This document shows, piece by piece, positions 35,761-43,116 of a DNA stretch of 64,000 bases. How positions within the stretch are numbered: the first letter of the stretch is position 1; the number at the start of each line of letters is the position of its first letter. The DNA comes from Dictyobacter alpinus. Its GTDB lineage: Bacteria > Chloroflexota > Ktedonobacteria > Ktedonobacterales > Ktedonobacteraceae. The position numbers and the translations under genes were made by a program. Under the pieces are notes generated by a model. That model was not told where the DNA came from, searched no databases, and worked only from the letters and a program-made list of their open reading frames with translations. The stretch is taken from positions 2,108,001 to 2,172,000 of the forward strand of contig NZ_BIFT01000002.1 of the NCBI RefSeq assembly GCF_003967575.1. The letters run 5' to 3'.

Positions 35761-36996
35761 TTAGCAATCTGTTTGTGCTATGAGTTGTTGTAACTGTTCA
35801 TGGAGTCTGGCTGTAAGATAGTCATAATCAAAGTGGGTCTGAATATAATTCCGTCCATTCTGGCTTAAGCGCGCAACGACATCAGGATGGGTATAGAGAT
35901 AGGCGATACCCATCACCAGAGCTTCTGGGTTTTCTGGCTCACAATGGATGGCCGCCCCGGCCTCCTGGACGGCCACGCGACATGCTTCTCCATTCAGGGC
36001 CAGCAAAAGCGGGCGCCCGCAGGCCATGGCTTCAAACATTTTCATCGGCAACATACTCTCAAAGAGAGGAAGTTTGCGCGTATGGGCCAGACAAATGTCA
36101 CTGGCAGCTAATGCCAGCGGGATCTCTTCATGGGATAGAGGTGGTAAAAAGTGGATATTTGTTAATTGTCGTTGCTGCGCCTGTGCCATCAAGGTCGCTT
36201 TTTCCGCGCCATCTCCGATTAGTAAAAAGTGGATAGCCGACTGTTCACGTAGCTTCTCAGCGACATCCAGTAGCGTCCCAAGTCCATGCGTTAGTCCATG
36301 GGTGCCAGCATATAAAACGGTAAACAGTTCAGGCCAGCTCAGCTGCTTACGGGCCTCTGCTTGTGGGATCGGATGAAAACGCCTGGTATCAACGCCATTT
36401 GGAAGAAAAAAAACCTTCTCTGGTTGGAGTCCACGCTTTATGAGCGCTGCGTACATCCCCTCCGTCACTGTCCATACCAGTTGCGCGCGTTGATAGGTTT
36501 GCCATTCCAGCCATTGGGCTAATTTGATCAAGATCGGATTACGCAGTGCGCCCAATTGTATCGCGGCTTCAGGCCAGAGATCGGCCACCCAGAAGATAAA
36601 GGGAATATGTTGCCGCCAGGCGATTAGATGGGCGACGATTACATTGAGGAGAGGAGGAGATTCAACAATAATCAGATCAGGCGCTCCCAATGCGGTCTGG
36701 GCGATCAGGGCTGCCAGACAGCCAAAGGATAGATAGGAGCAGATGCGTTTAAAGAAGCCACGGTTAGCACTGGCATAGCTCCAGGTGCGGATTACGCGCA
36801 CCCCATCAATAAATTCAATCTGTCGTAGGCGTCCTCGATACTCAGGTGACACAACCCCAGTTGGATAACTGGGAAAGGTCGTGAGCACCGTTACCTGATG
36901 TCCAAAGTGGACGAGGCGTTTCGCGGTTTCACCAACGCAGACCGCCGCCGCGGCCTTGTCAGGATAATAATAGCGTGAGATAAAAAGGATATGCAT
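35761..36996 (-). CDS. glycosyltransferase family 4, WbuB-like
   Basis: 411 residues beginning MHILFISRYYYPDKAAAA. The WbuB-type acceptor half has VLTTFPSYPTGVVSPEYRGR, and FWVADLWPEAAIQLG is a hallmark of this branch. The donor half has FLPNGVDTRRF, VLYAGTHGLTHGLGTLLD, LLIGDGAEK and MKMFEAMACGRPLLLAL. WbuB relatives add N-acetyl amino sugars in O-antigen or capsule synthesis. It is the first of two GT4 genes and follows the peptide precursor genes by 360 bases on the same strand. Confidence 0.9.
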   Translation of the reverse strand: MHILFISRYYYPDKAAAAVCVGETAKRLVHFGHQVTVLTTFPSYPTGVVSPEYRGRLRQIEFIDGVRVIRTWSYASANRGFFKRICSYLSFGCLAALIAQTALGAPDLIIVESPPLLNVIVAHLIAWRQHIPFIFWVADLWPEAAIQLGALRNPILIKLAQWLEWQTYQRAQLVWTVTEGMYAALIKRGLQPEKVFFLPNGVDTRRFHPIPQAEARKQLSWPELFTVLYAGTHGLTHGLGTLLDVAEKLREQSAIHFLLIGDGAEKATLMAQAQQRQLTNIHFLPPLSHEEIPLALAASDICLAHTRKLPLFESMLPMKMFEAMACGRPLLLALNGEACRVAVQEAGAAIHCEPENPEALVMGIAYLYTHPDVVARLSQNGRNYIQTHFDYDYLTARLHEQLQQLIAQTDC

Positions 36997-37239
36997 TCCA
37001 CCACCACCTTCTGCAACAACAATTGCTACTTAATGATATACCCTTTATTGTCCGCCCACCGGAAAGTAAACTCTCGGCGAATTTATCTCTTATCTCTTAG
37101 AACGTGCCACATAACAAAAGGATCTCTTTGTAGAGCTAATGGGGGATAGCTTGAGCTTTTTCCATGTGTACTCGTAGGAAAATGAAATATCAGGCTGGAA
37201 TCAGGGGATTGGAGGAGGAGGATGTATGTATGGTGGTGA

Positions 37240-37273
37240 GTGCCGCAACACGATCCGAGCCGTGCTGCGGTAC
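37240..37273. terminator. 13-bp hairpin downstream of the peptide precursor genes
   Basis: Arms 37240-37252 and 37261-37273 pair with two wobble or mismatch positions around an 8-base loop. It lies about 80 bases past the first precursor gene on the minus strand and could end that transcript. No T-run follows. The rest of 36997-37355 shows no gene; a GGAGGAGGAGG stretch on the plus strand precedes only a five-codon frame. Confidence 0.45.
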
Positions 37274-37355
37274 CTGGATTTAAGCTGCTACTTTGGCGAG
37301 CGGTAATTACTTGTATGCTCGTAAAGTTTAGATAGCTTTTTTCGGGCTAACTATA

Positions 37356-37637
37356 TTAGCAGGAACCGCAGGCCGAGTAGTAACTGGGAGCGCCGCAGCA
37401 ACCTCCAGGATTAGCGGCATATCCCTGGTTCCAGTAGCTACCGCTACCACAGTAACCGCCGTCGCCCTGAGCATAGTAGGCTGGGCCGCTGCTACCGTTG
37501 CCACAACTGCCGCTAGCGCCAAGGCTTAAATTAATGTTGAGCAGATTGCTGCCATCACAATTGCCAGTAACCGGAGTTCCAATACCAAGCGCACCATGGA
37601 TGGTCGCCAGTTCGTTATCATTTAATTCAATAAACAT
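37356..37637 (-). CDS. secreted peptide precursor: GA-type leader plus Gly/Cys-rich core
   Basis: 93 residues. The first 16 form a short acidic leader, MFIELNDNELATIHGA, with the L-x-D-x-E-L-x-x-I-x-G-A pattern of C39-cleaved leaders; cutting after Gly15-Ala16 would release a 77-residue core. The core is Gly/Ser/Tyr rich with seven Cys, one pair adjacent (GGCCG), and ends ACGSC. AAAGGA 9 bases upstream supports the start. The gene follows the second precursor on the same strand with three hairpins between. The exporter with C39 peptidase lies divergently at 39155. Product: probably a secreted, disulphide- or otherwise modified peptide; bacteriocin or structural role not decided. Confidence 0.75.
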   Translation of the reverse strand: MFIELNDNELATIHGALGIGTPVTGNCDGSNLLNINLSLGASGSCGNGSSGPAYYAQGDGGYCGSGSYWNQGYAANPGGCCGAPSYYSACGSC

Positions 37638-37666
37638 ACTAGATTGTCCTTTTCATTTTTGAAGAT

Positions 37667-37754
37667 CCTTAAGGATAACTGTGCATAGTTATCCTTAAGG
37701 GCTGCTATGGCACCAATGGTGCTCATAGCAGGCGACTATAAAGTAGTTATAGTC
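37667..37754 (-). promoter_or_regulatory. three tandem hairpins between the two precursor genes
   Basis: Hairpin 1: 37667-37680 with 37687-37700, a perfect 14-bp stem. Hairpin 2: 37702-37714 with 37718-37731, 5 + 6 + 2 bp around a bulge. Hairpin 3: 37734-37741 with 37747-37754, a perfect 8-bp stem. No long T-run follows on either strand. They may set the ratio of the two precursors by partial termination or RNA protection. Confidence 0.6.
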
Positions 37755-37768
37755 ATCAGAAGCTATTA

Positions 37769-38053
37769 TTAGCAGACGCTACAGCCAGTAGCATAAATGG
37801 CAGGTCCACCGCAACCAGCGGCATAGCCACAGCCTCCGTCATAGTAGCCACCGTAGAAGTTACCACCGTAACCACCACAGCCACCGCCGACATAGCCGCA
37901 GCCACCGCCGACATAGCCACCGTAGAAGCTACCACCGTAGCCACCGCCGTAGCCCCAGCCACCGTGGTGATGATGACCCCAATGGCCACCGAAGGCTCCA
38001 TTTACATCCTCAAGATCAGCATCCTGTAGCTCGATTGTGTTTTCTGTGTTCAT
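37769..38053 (-). CDS. secreted peptide precursor: GA-type leader plus His/Gly/Tyr/Cys-rich core
   Basis: 94 residues from the ATG at 38053, which has AAAGGA 8 bases upstream. The leader is MNTENTIELQDADLEDVNGA (20 residues), matching the other precursor in its IEL-D-L-V-GA spacing. The core of about 74 residues starts FGGHWGHHHHGGWGYGGGYG and is dominated by Gly and Tyr, with six Cys, the last two in GCSVC. His-rich start suggests possible metal binding. Almost no Ser/Thr in the core, so lanthionine rings are unlikely. Expected to be cut and exported by the ABC protein at 39155. Confidence 0.75.
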   Translation of the reverse strand: MNTENTIELQDADLEDVNGAFGGHWGHHHHGGWGYGGGYGGSFYGGYVGGGCGYVGGGCGGYGGNFYGGYYDGGCGYAAGCGGPAIYATGCSVC

Positions 38054-38587
38054 GTTATGTATCCTTTCTCTCTGCTCTTGCAAAGATACGAAATTTTCTG
38101 GTACCGCACAAATTTACTAAGAGATACGTGAAGCATATACTCTGCAATAGCATTAGAACCTGTTTTTGGTCTTAATACATTGCTATGTAAAGCATCATTT
38201 GTTTCTCTAATTCACTAAACTTTTCTTTAACCCGGTACCTAAATGCATTATAAAAATCTATAAAACAACCATGCGGTAAAAGAGTATGTATGAATATAAA
38301 AAAAATTTCATAAAGATGCAGGATTAAAGTGTTATGCTAGAAATTTGTGAATAAAACATTCATATTCTCGCGACAAAAATAGCTTCTCGAGTTGATTTGA
38401 AACACTGTTATGAACTCATTTTTCTTCATTCGCGATGTATTTTTCTCCTTTGCGCTAAAAATTGGAAAAATGAATAAAAGTTATAAATGCGAAGTGCACG
38501 ATGATCTTACAAGAGTTATTTGGGTGAATTCTTATACTATAATCAGTAGCTAATTTATAAAGTATTGAATATTGGTGGATCTTAATT
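38054..38587. other. divergent control region of the peptide/exporter genes
   Basis: About 530 bases of A/T-rich DNA between the precursor genes (minus) and exporter genes (plus). A TATAAT at 38538-38543, 45 bases before the fusion-protein ATG, is a likely -10 for the plus strand, though no good -35 is seen. Poly-A and poly-T tracts around 38290-38480 suggest bent DNA. No further gene seen. Confidence 0.45.
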
Positions 38588-39151
38588 ATGCCGACACCTC
38601 CTTCAATTTTTCGTGATGAGGCAATAAAGCAGTATAAAAAGCGTAAAGATAAAACAACATTAACCCGCTTTATGCCTTTTCCTGTAACATTTTTATTATG
38701 GGTTTTGCTCGGACTTGTAGTGCTGGTCGGTGTGCTGGCATGGAACGAAGAGATACCTATATATCAAACTGCCCCTGGGATTATTCTGGATCAGGAGAGT
38801 CCGGGGTCAACTAACCAGCATAATACGGTGGCTGCGCTTTTCCTGGTGGGAACTCAGGCAGCACAAATTCGGGTTGGTCAGCTGGCACTTGTGCATATTG
38901 GTACTTCTAAAGAAGAGCTTGCCAGTAAAGTCATCAAGGTTGAAGCCAGCGCGATCAGCCCGAATCTTGTTCGTCAACGCTATGGCGTGGTGGCACAGGT
39001 GGTCTCACAGCCATCCATTGTCGTGTTGATAGAAATGAAAGCTCTACCAACATCCACGTATGCAGGTAGTTTAGTTGTAGCAAATGTAAAAACTGGATCA
39101 CAACGAATTCTCTCGTTGTTACCGGGTATAGGTAGTATTGTGAGGGCGTAG
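38588..39151 (+). CDS. short membrane-fusion-like protein of the peptide exporter
   Basis: 187 residues. A basic N-terminus (KQYKKRKDK) precedes one membrane helix (about 36-55) and an external beta domain ending LLPGIGSIV. It matches the product at 7708 in length, layout and ending, and like it sits directly before a C39 ABC exporter. It lacks the coiled coil of true HlyD proteins, which fits a monoderm envelope where no outer-membrane channel need be reached. GGTGGA lies about 8 bases before the ATG. The exporter starts 3 bases after its stop. Confidence 0.7.
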   Translation: MPTPPSIFRDEAIKQYKKRKDKTTLTRFMPFPVTFLLWVLLGLVVLVGVLAWNEEIPIYQTAPGIILDQESPGSTNQHNTVAALFLVGTQAAQIRVGQLALVHIGTSKEELASKVIKVEASAISPNLVRQRYGVVAQVVSQPSIVVLIEMKALPTSTYAGSLVVANVKTGSQRILSLLPGIGSIVRA

Positions 39152-39154
39152 GGT

Positions 39155-41422
39155 ATGAATACCAGCGAACAACGACAGGGACAGGTAGTTCAAAAGCAAG
39201 GAGAAAAAGAATCTGCTGCATATCTAAGACGCTCGATTGTCAATAAGATATGGCACAAACGGGTACCGGTGATGCTCCAGATGAGTGAGGTGGAATGCGG
39301 ACTGGCTTGTCTGGCGATGGTGCTCAGTTATCATGGTCGTCAAACCTCGATCTCAGAGCTACGTACAAACTATGGGGCAGGCCGCGATGGCGTTTCGGCC
39401 TTGAATCTGGTGAAGGCGGCCCGTAACCTGGGCATGATTTCGCGTGCCGTGGCTTTACAGAAAAACGACTTTAGAGACGTGACTTTTCCCGCCATTATTC
39501 ATTGGCAATTCAACCACTTTATTATTGTTGAGCGTTGGACGCCTGAACAGGTAACCATTGTAGATCCTGCCTCTGGACGTCGGCAGATGGATGCCGAGGA
39601 ATTTAATGCGGGCTTTACCGGCATTGTGCTGATGCTAGAGCCGGGCATGAATTTTGATCGTCGTAAAATCTCATCACCGCTCTCCTTAAAGATGTATGCT
39701 ATCCAGGCTGTGCGGCAGGCTCCATCTGCCCTGGTGCAGGTGATTCTGGCCTCGCTATTACTTCAGGTATTCGGCCTGATTCCGCCCATTCTGACCCAGA
39801 CCATCATTGACAAAATTATTCCTTTTCATGTTAATAATGCCTTGCCTCTACTGGGTGCAGGTATGTTAATGATGCTGTTCTCGCAGGCTTTTATTACCCT
39901 GCTACGCGAGTGGTTGCTTATCTATGTACGAGCACGTATTGATACACATATGATGCTTAGCTTTTTTGAGCACCTGCTGCTCTTACCTTATAGTTTCTTT
40001 CAACAGCGCTCCAGTGGTGACCTGCTTACGCGTATGGGGAGTAACACTATTATCCGCGACACACTCAGCGGCCAGCTGATCTCCACCTTTCTAGATGGGA
40101 GTATGGTGATTCTCTACCTCTGCATCTTGCTGGTGGAGGCCCCCACGTTTGGACTACTAGCCCTGGTGATTGGCTTTTTGCAAGTGATTTTGATCCTGAG
40201 TGTCTATCGTCCCATTGCCAGCATGGCCGCCCAGGAACTGACCGCACAAGGTAAGTCTCAGGGTTATATGGCTGAAGCGCTGGCAGGTATTGCCACTCTG
40301 AAAGCGGCGGGCGCGGAATATAGCGCCCACGATCGTTGGACGAATCTTTTCTTTGATCAGCTCAACATCTCCATTCGCAGAAGTTACCTCTCCACCTTCG
40401 CCAGTACCGCCTTGCTCCTGTTACGTGGATTTGCGCCATTAGCCTTGCTCTGGGTAGGTGCCACGCAGGTTCTCAATGGCTCATTGACTATTGGTACCAT
40501 GCTTGCTCTTAGCTCACTGGCAACCTCATTTCTCTCGCCGCTCTCCTCGCTAGTAAGTAGTGGCCAGCAGCTCCAGATTGTCCAGGCGCACCTGGATCGT
40601 CTGGCTGATATCATGACAGCTGAGCCGGAGCAGCATGCCCAGGCGGTCCAATCGCCACCAAAGCTAGCTGGCTATATTCGACTAGAAAATGTCGGCTTTC
40701 GCTATGCGCCTGAAATGCCCCGCGTACTCCATTCGATCAACCTTAACATCGTGGCTGGCCAGAAAGTTGCCATCGTTGGTCGTACTGGATCAGGAAAAAG
40801 TACCCTCGGCAAGCTGCTATTGGGTCTATATATCCCCACAGAAGGGCAGATCTACTATGATGGCATCCCCCTCCAGAACCTTCAATATCAAGAAGTGCGG
40901 CGTCAGTTTGGTGTCGTCCTACAAGAATCCACTGTCTTCAGTGGCACCATCATGGAAAATATTCTCTTCAATAACCCTCAGCTGGATAAAGAATATGGCG
41001 TACGTGCCGCCCAGATGGCCTCCATCCACGAGGATATCAGTAGAATGCCCTTAGGCTACGAAACACCAGTCGCTGAAGGTGGTAGTGCCTTATCCGGTGG
41101 ACAGAGGCAGCGACTCTCATTGGCACGCGCCATCGCCCACCAACCCGCCATACTGCTACTGGATGAAGCGACCAGTAATCTCGATGTCGTCACCGAACAA
41201 ATGGTGGCACAAAATCTTGAACACGTCCCTTGCACCCAGATTATCATCGCCCACCGCCTGAGCACCATTCGCAACGCCGACCTGATCCTCGTAATGGACC
41301 AGGGAACCATCGTCGAAAGTGGCACCCATCAGGATCTCCTGCTCAAAAACGGTTTTTACACCAATCTGGTCAAACAACAAATAGAAACCAAATCCCCTCG
41401 ATTACTGCTCCGCCGCTTCTAA
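39155..41422 (+). CDS. peptidase-containing ABC exporter (C39 peptidase, membrane, ATPase)
   Basis: 755 residues. C39 peptidase at about 35-160 with Cys48 (VECGLACLAM), His121 (FNHFIIV) and Asp137 (IVDPASG). Six membrane helices follow (about 185-490), then an ATPase with Walker A GRTGSGKSTLGKL, signature LSGGQRQRLSLARA and Walker B ILLLDEATSNLD. It should recognise, cut after the GA of the leader and export the two divergently encoded peptides. It is paralogous to the exporter at 8271 but lacks its long N-terminal extension. The fusion-like protein gene ends 3 bases before it. Confidence 0.94.
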   Translation: MNTSEQRQGQVVQKQGEKESAAYLRRSIVNKIWHKRVPVMLQMSEVECGLACLAMVLSYHGRQTSISELRTNYGAGRDGVSALNLVKAARNLGMISRAVALQKNDFRDVTFPAIIHWQFNHFIIVERWTPEQVTIVDPASGRRQMDAEEFNAGFTGIVLMLEPGMNFDRRKISSPLSLKMYAIQAVRQAPSALVQVILASLLLQVFGLIPPILTQTIIDKIIPFHVNNALPLLGAGMLMMLFSQAFITLLREWLLIYVRARIDTHMMLSFFEHLLLLPYSFFQQRSSGDLLTRMGSNTIIRDTLSGQLISTFLDGSMVILYLCILLVEAPTFGLLALVIGFLQVILILSVYRPIASMAAQELTAQGKSQGYMAEALAGIATLKAAGAEYSAHDRWTNLFFDQLNISIRRSYLSTFASTALLLLRGFAPLALLWVGATQVLNGSLTIGTMLALSSLATSFLSPLSSLVSSGQQLQIVQAHLDRLADIMTAEPEQHAQAVQSPPKLAGYIRLENVGFRYAPEMPRVLHSINLNIVAGQKVAIVGRTGSGKSTLGKLLLGLYIPTEGQIYYDGIPLQNLQYQEVRRQFGVVLQESTVFSGTIMENILFNNPQLDKEYGVRAAQMASIHEDISRMPLGYETPVAEGGSALSGGQRQRLSLARAIAHQPAILLLDEATSNLDVVTEQMVAQNLEHVPCTQIIIAHRLSTIRNADLILVMDQGTIVESGTHQDLLLKNGFYTNLVKQQIETKSPRLLLRRF

Positions 41423-41431
41423 CCCCTAAGC

Positions 41432-41485
41432 TTTAAACAATAAAACTGTGGAAGGCAACAACCTTCCACAGTTTTATTGTTTAAA
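41432..41485. terminator. 24-bp perfect inverted repeat between convergent genes
   Basis: Arms 41432-41455 and 41462-41485 are perfectly complementary with a 6-base loop; the outer part is A/T rich, giving T-tracts in both directions. It lies 9 bases past the exporter stop and 35 bases from the PAP2 stop: a bidirectional terminator. Confidence 0.88.
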
Positions 41486-41520
41486 ACAGGCGAGCACCGC
41501 AGGCAAAACACATATCTTCA

Positions 41521-42321
41521 TTATATAGACACGGAAGATGCCTCCTGACGCATGCCCTCTTTTTTCAACTGATGTTTATGTTGGAGATTTGTCACCCAAC
41601 GATACACAAAAATCATCAAAAACAACCACAACAGACCCGAAAGATATCCACCAAGCACATCACTAAGCCAATGTTCACCCTCTAACACACGAGAATAACC
41701 AATGCCCAGAATAGCGGCAAAGGCAAAAATCTGGAAAGGAATAAGAATCCAATGATAACGCCACTCGCGAACATCTTTCGTGAAGGTGATATAAAGCAAT
41801 GCACCATAGAAAACCACATCATGCTCCGTATGGCCTGAGGGGAAACTATTAAACATGAGTGGGGTATAAACATGAATCAGTTTAGGACTGGGACGTGGGC
41901 GTACCACATAATCACCAATTAAAATGTTGAGTCCATTGCCGAGTCCAATACTTAAAAGAAAGAAGAATGCATCCTTCCACCAGCGAATTAGCAGAAAGAA
42001 GACGAATACCACGCTCACTTCAATGATTGAGGGTTGGATATCGTTAAATGTACTGAAGAAGGTGAGCACTGAAAGCAGCCAGGGCCAATAATGAATAGAC
42101 TGTACCGCACGGGAAAAATCTACCTCGCCGGGTAGCGGCCCTTTGTGGAGATGAATAAAGTACGCTGATGATAGCAACACGCACAAGCCAATAAACCAGA
42201 GCACCCGCTCAATAATGCGACGCACACGCGTATCATGCACATCCTCACCACCAAGTGTCGTGTTATTTTCGGCGCGCGCCTCCATAAGCTCCTGTCCTTC
42301 AGGATCAGTAGTTTTGGACAT
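41521..42321 (-). CDS. PAP2-family membrane phosphatase
   Basis: 266 residues, about six membrane helices. The three PAP2 motifs are present in order: VVRPRPSP, FPSGHT and SRVLEGEHWLSDVLGG, with the catalytic His in the second and third. Such enzymes dephosphorylate lipid phosphates (phosphatidate, undecaprenyl pyrophosphate) at the outer membrane face. A hydrophilic N-terminus of about 35 residues and a charged C-terminus are cytoplasmic. Single gene converging on the exporter. Confidence 0.92.
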   Translation of the reverse strand: MSKTTDPEGQELMEARAENNTTLGGEDVHDTRVRRIIERVLWFIGLCVLLSSAYFIHLHKGPLPGEVDFSRAVQSIHYWPWLLSVLTFFSTFNDIQPSIIEVSVVFVFFLLIRWWKDAFFFLLSIGLGNGLNILIGDYVVRPRPSPKLIHVYTPLMFNSFPSGHTEHDVVFYGALLYITFTKDVREWRYHWILIPFQIFAFAAILGIGYSRVLEGEHWLSDVLGGYLSGLLWLFLMIFVYRWVTNLQHKHQLKKEGMRQEASSVSI

Positions 42322-42579
42322 ATGGTTCCTCCATATTTATTGCAGCTATGAAATAGCTATTTGTGTACACGTTACTGACATGTATTGAGATGCAAGAAGA
42401 GGGATAGCAGTGCATCAATATATCCGTATTGTGTGTGGAGCAGACTTATAATTTCTTCATCAAATATACTGGTTGCTTGTTCACCTTGCGTAATCCAGAG
42501 GCATTATTATATGCTTTAATCTACTGTCATTTAGAACGTACACCATAGCAGGTAACTGACTTGAACAGGAGGCGCTCTG

Positions 42580-43023
42580 ATGACGATTCGTATTTTGATT
42601 GTGGATGATTATTGTGTGATCCGCGCAGGTTTACGTGCGCTTCTCCAGCCAGATGAAGAGCTACAAATAGTTGCTGAAGCTACCGATGGTCGGGATGCCA
42701 TAGAGAAGGCCCTGAAATGGCGGCCAGATGTCGTCTTGATGGATACTGTACTACCAACCATGGATGGTATTAGCGCTACCGCCATCATCCGGAAGGATCT
42801 TCCCACCACTGAAGTCCTGATTCTAACGGATACCCACAATGGATTGGATATTATCAAAGCTATTCGCGCGGGTGCAATCGGCTACCTCCTCAAAAATGCG
42901 CAGGCCACAGATCTACGCACTGCCATCCGTGCCGCCGCCGTCGGCCAGGTCTACCTCTCGCCCGTTACTGCTACCTACACATTGCTCGATCAAGAAGTTG
43001 TGAACGCCTATATCTCTCAATAA
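42580..43023 (+). CDS. receiver-only response regulator, NarL-type without HTH
   Basis: 147 residues. A complete receiver domain has Asp9-Asp10, the phospho-acceptor Asp55 (VLMDTVLP), Thr83 and Lys105 (YLLKN). The sequence resembles NarL/LuxR-type regulators up to VGQVYLSP, but ends about 20 residues later without the DNA-binding helix-turn-helix. It may be a phosphate sink, act by protein contact, or be a truncated gene. No sensor kinase is adjacent. AGGAGG lies 7 bases upstream. Confidence 0.88.
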   Translation: MTIRILIVDDYCVIRAGLRALLQPDEELQIVAEATDGRDAIEKALKWRPDVVLMDTVLPTMDGISATAIIRKDLPTTEVLILTDTHNGLDIIKAIRAGAIGYLLKNAQATDLRTAIRAAAVGQVYLSPVTATYTLLDQEVVNAYISQ

Positions 43024-43054
43024 AACGATGCTATCTCCCTACTCTTTACCATCA

Positions 43055-43101
43055 TACTGTGGGGGTGGATATATGGCTGTCTGTATACCTACCCCACAGT
43101 A
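43055..43101. terminator. inverted repeat between convergent genes
   Basis: TACTGTGGGG (43055-43064) pairs exactly with CCCCACAGTA (43092-43101), with weaker inner pairing. It lies between the receiver gene (plus) and the pullulanase gene (minus) and probably terminates both. Confidence 0.55.
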
Positions 43102-43116
43102 CGAAAAGCGGGCGGA

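Noticed and set aside
37220..37240. Possible short leader peptide MYVWW behind a GGAGGAGGAGG stretch on the plus strand
   Set aside because: A tandem-Trp leader suggested attenuation, but no plus-strand gene follows for more than 1.3 kb, and the hairpin is better placed as the end of the minus-strand precursor transcript.
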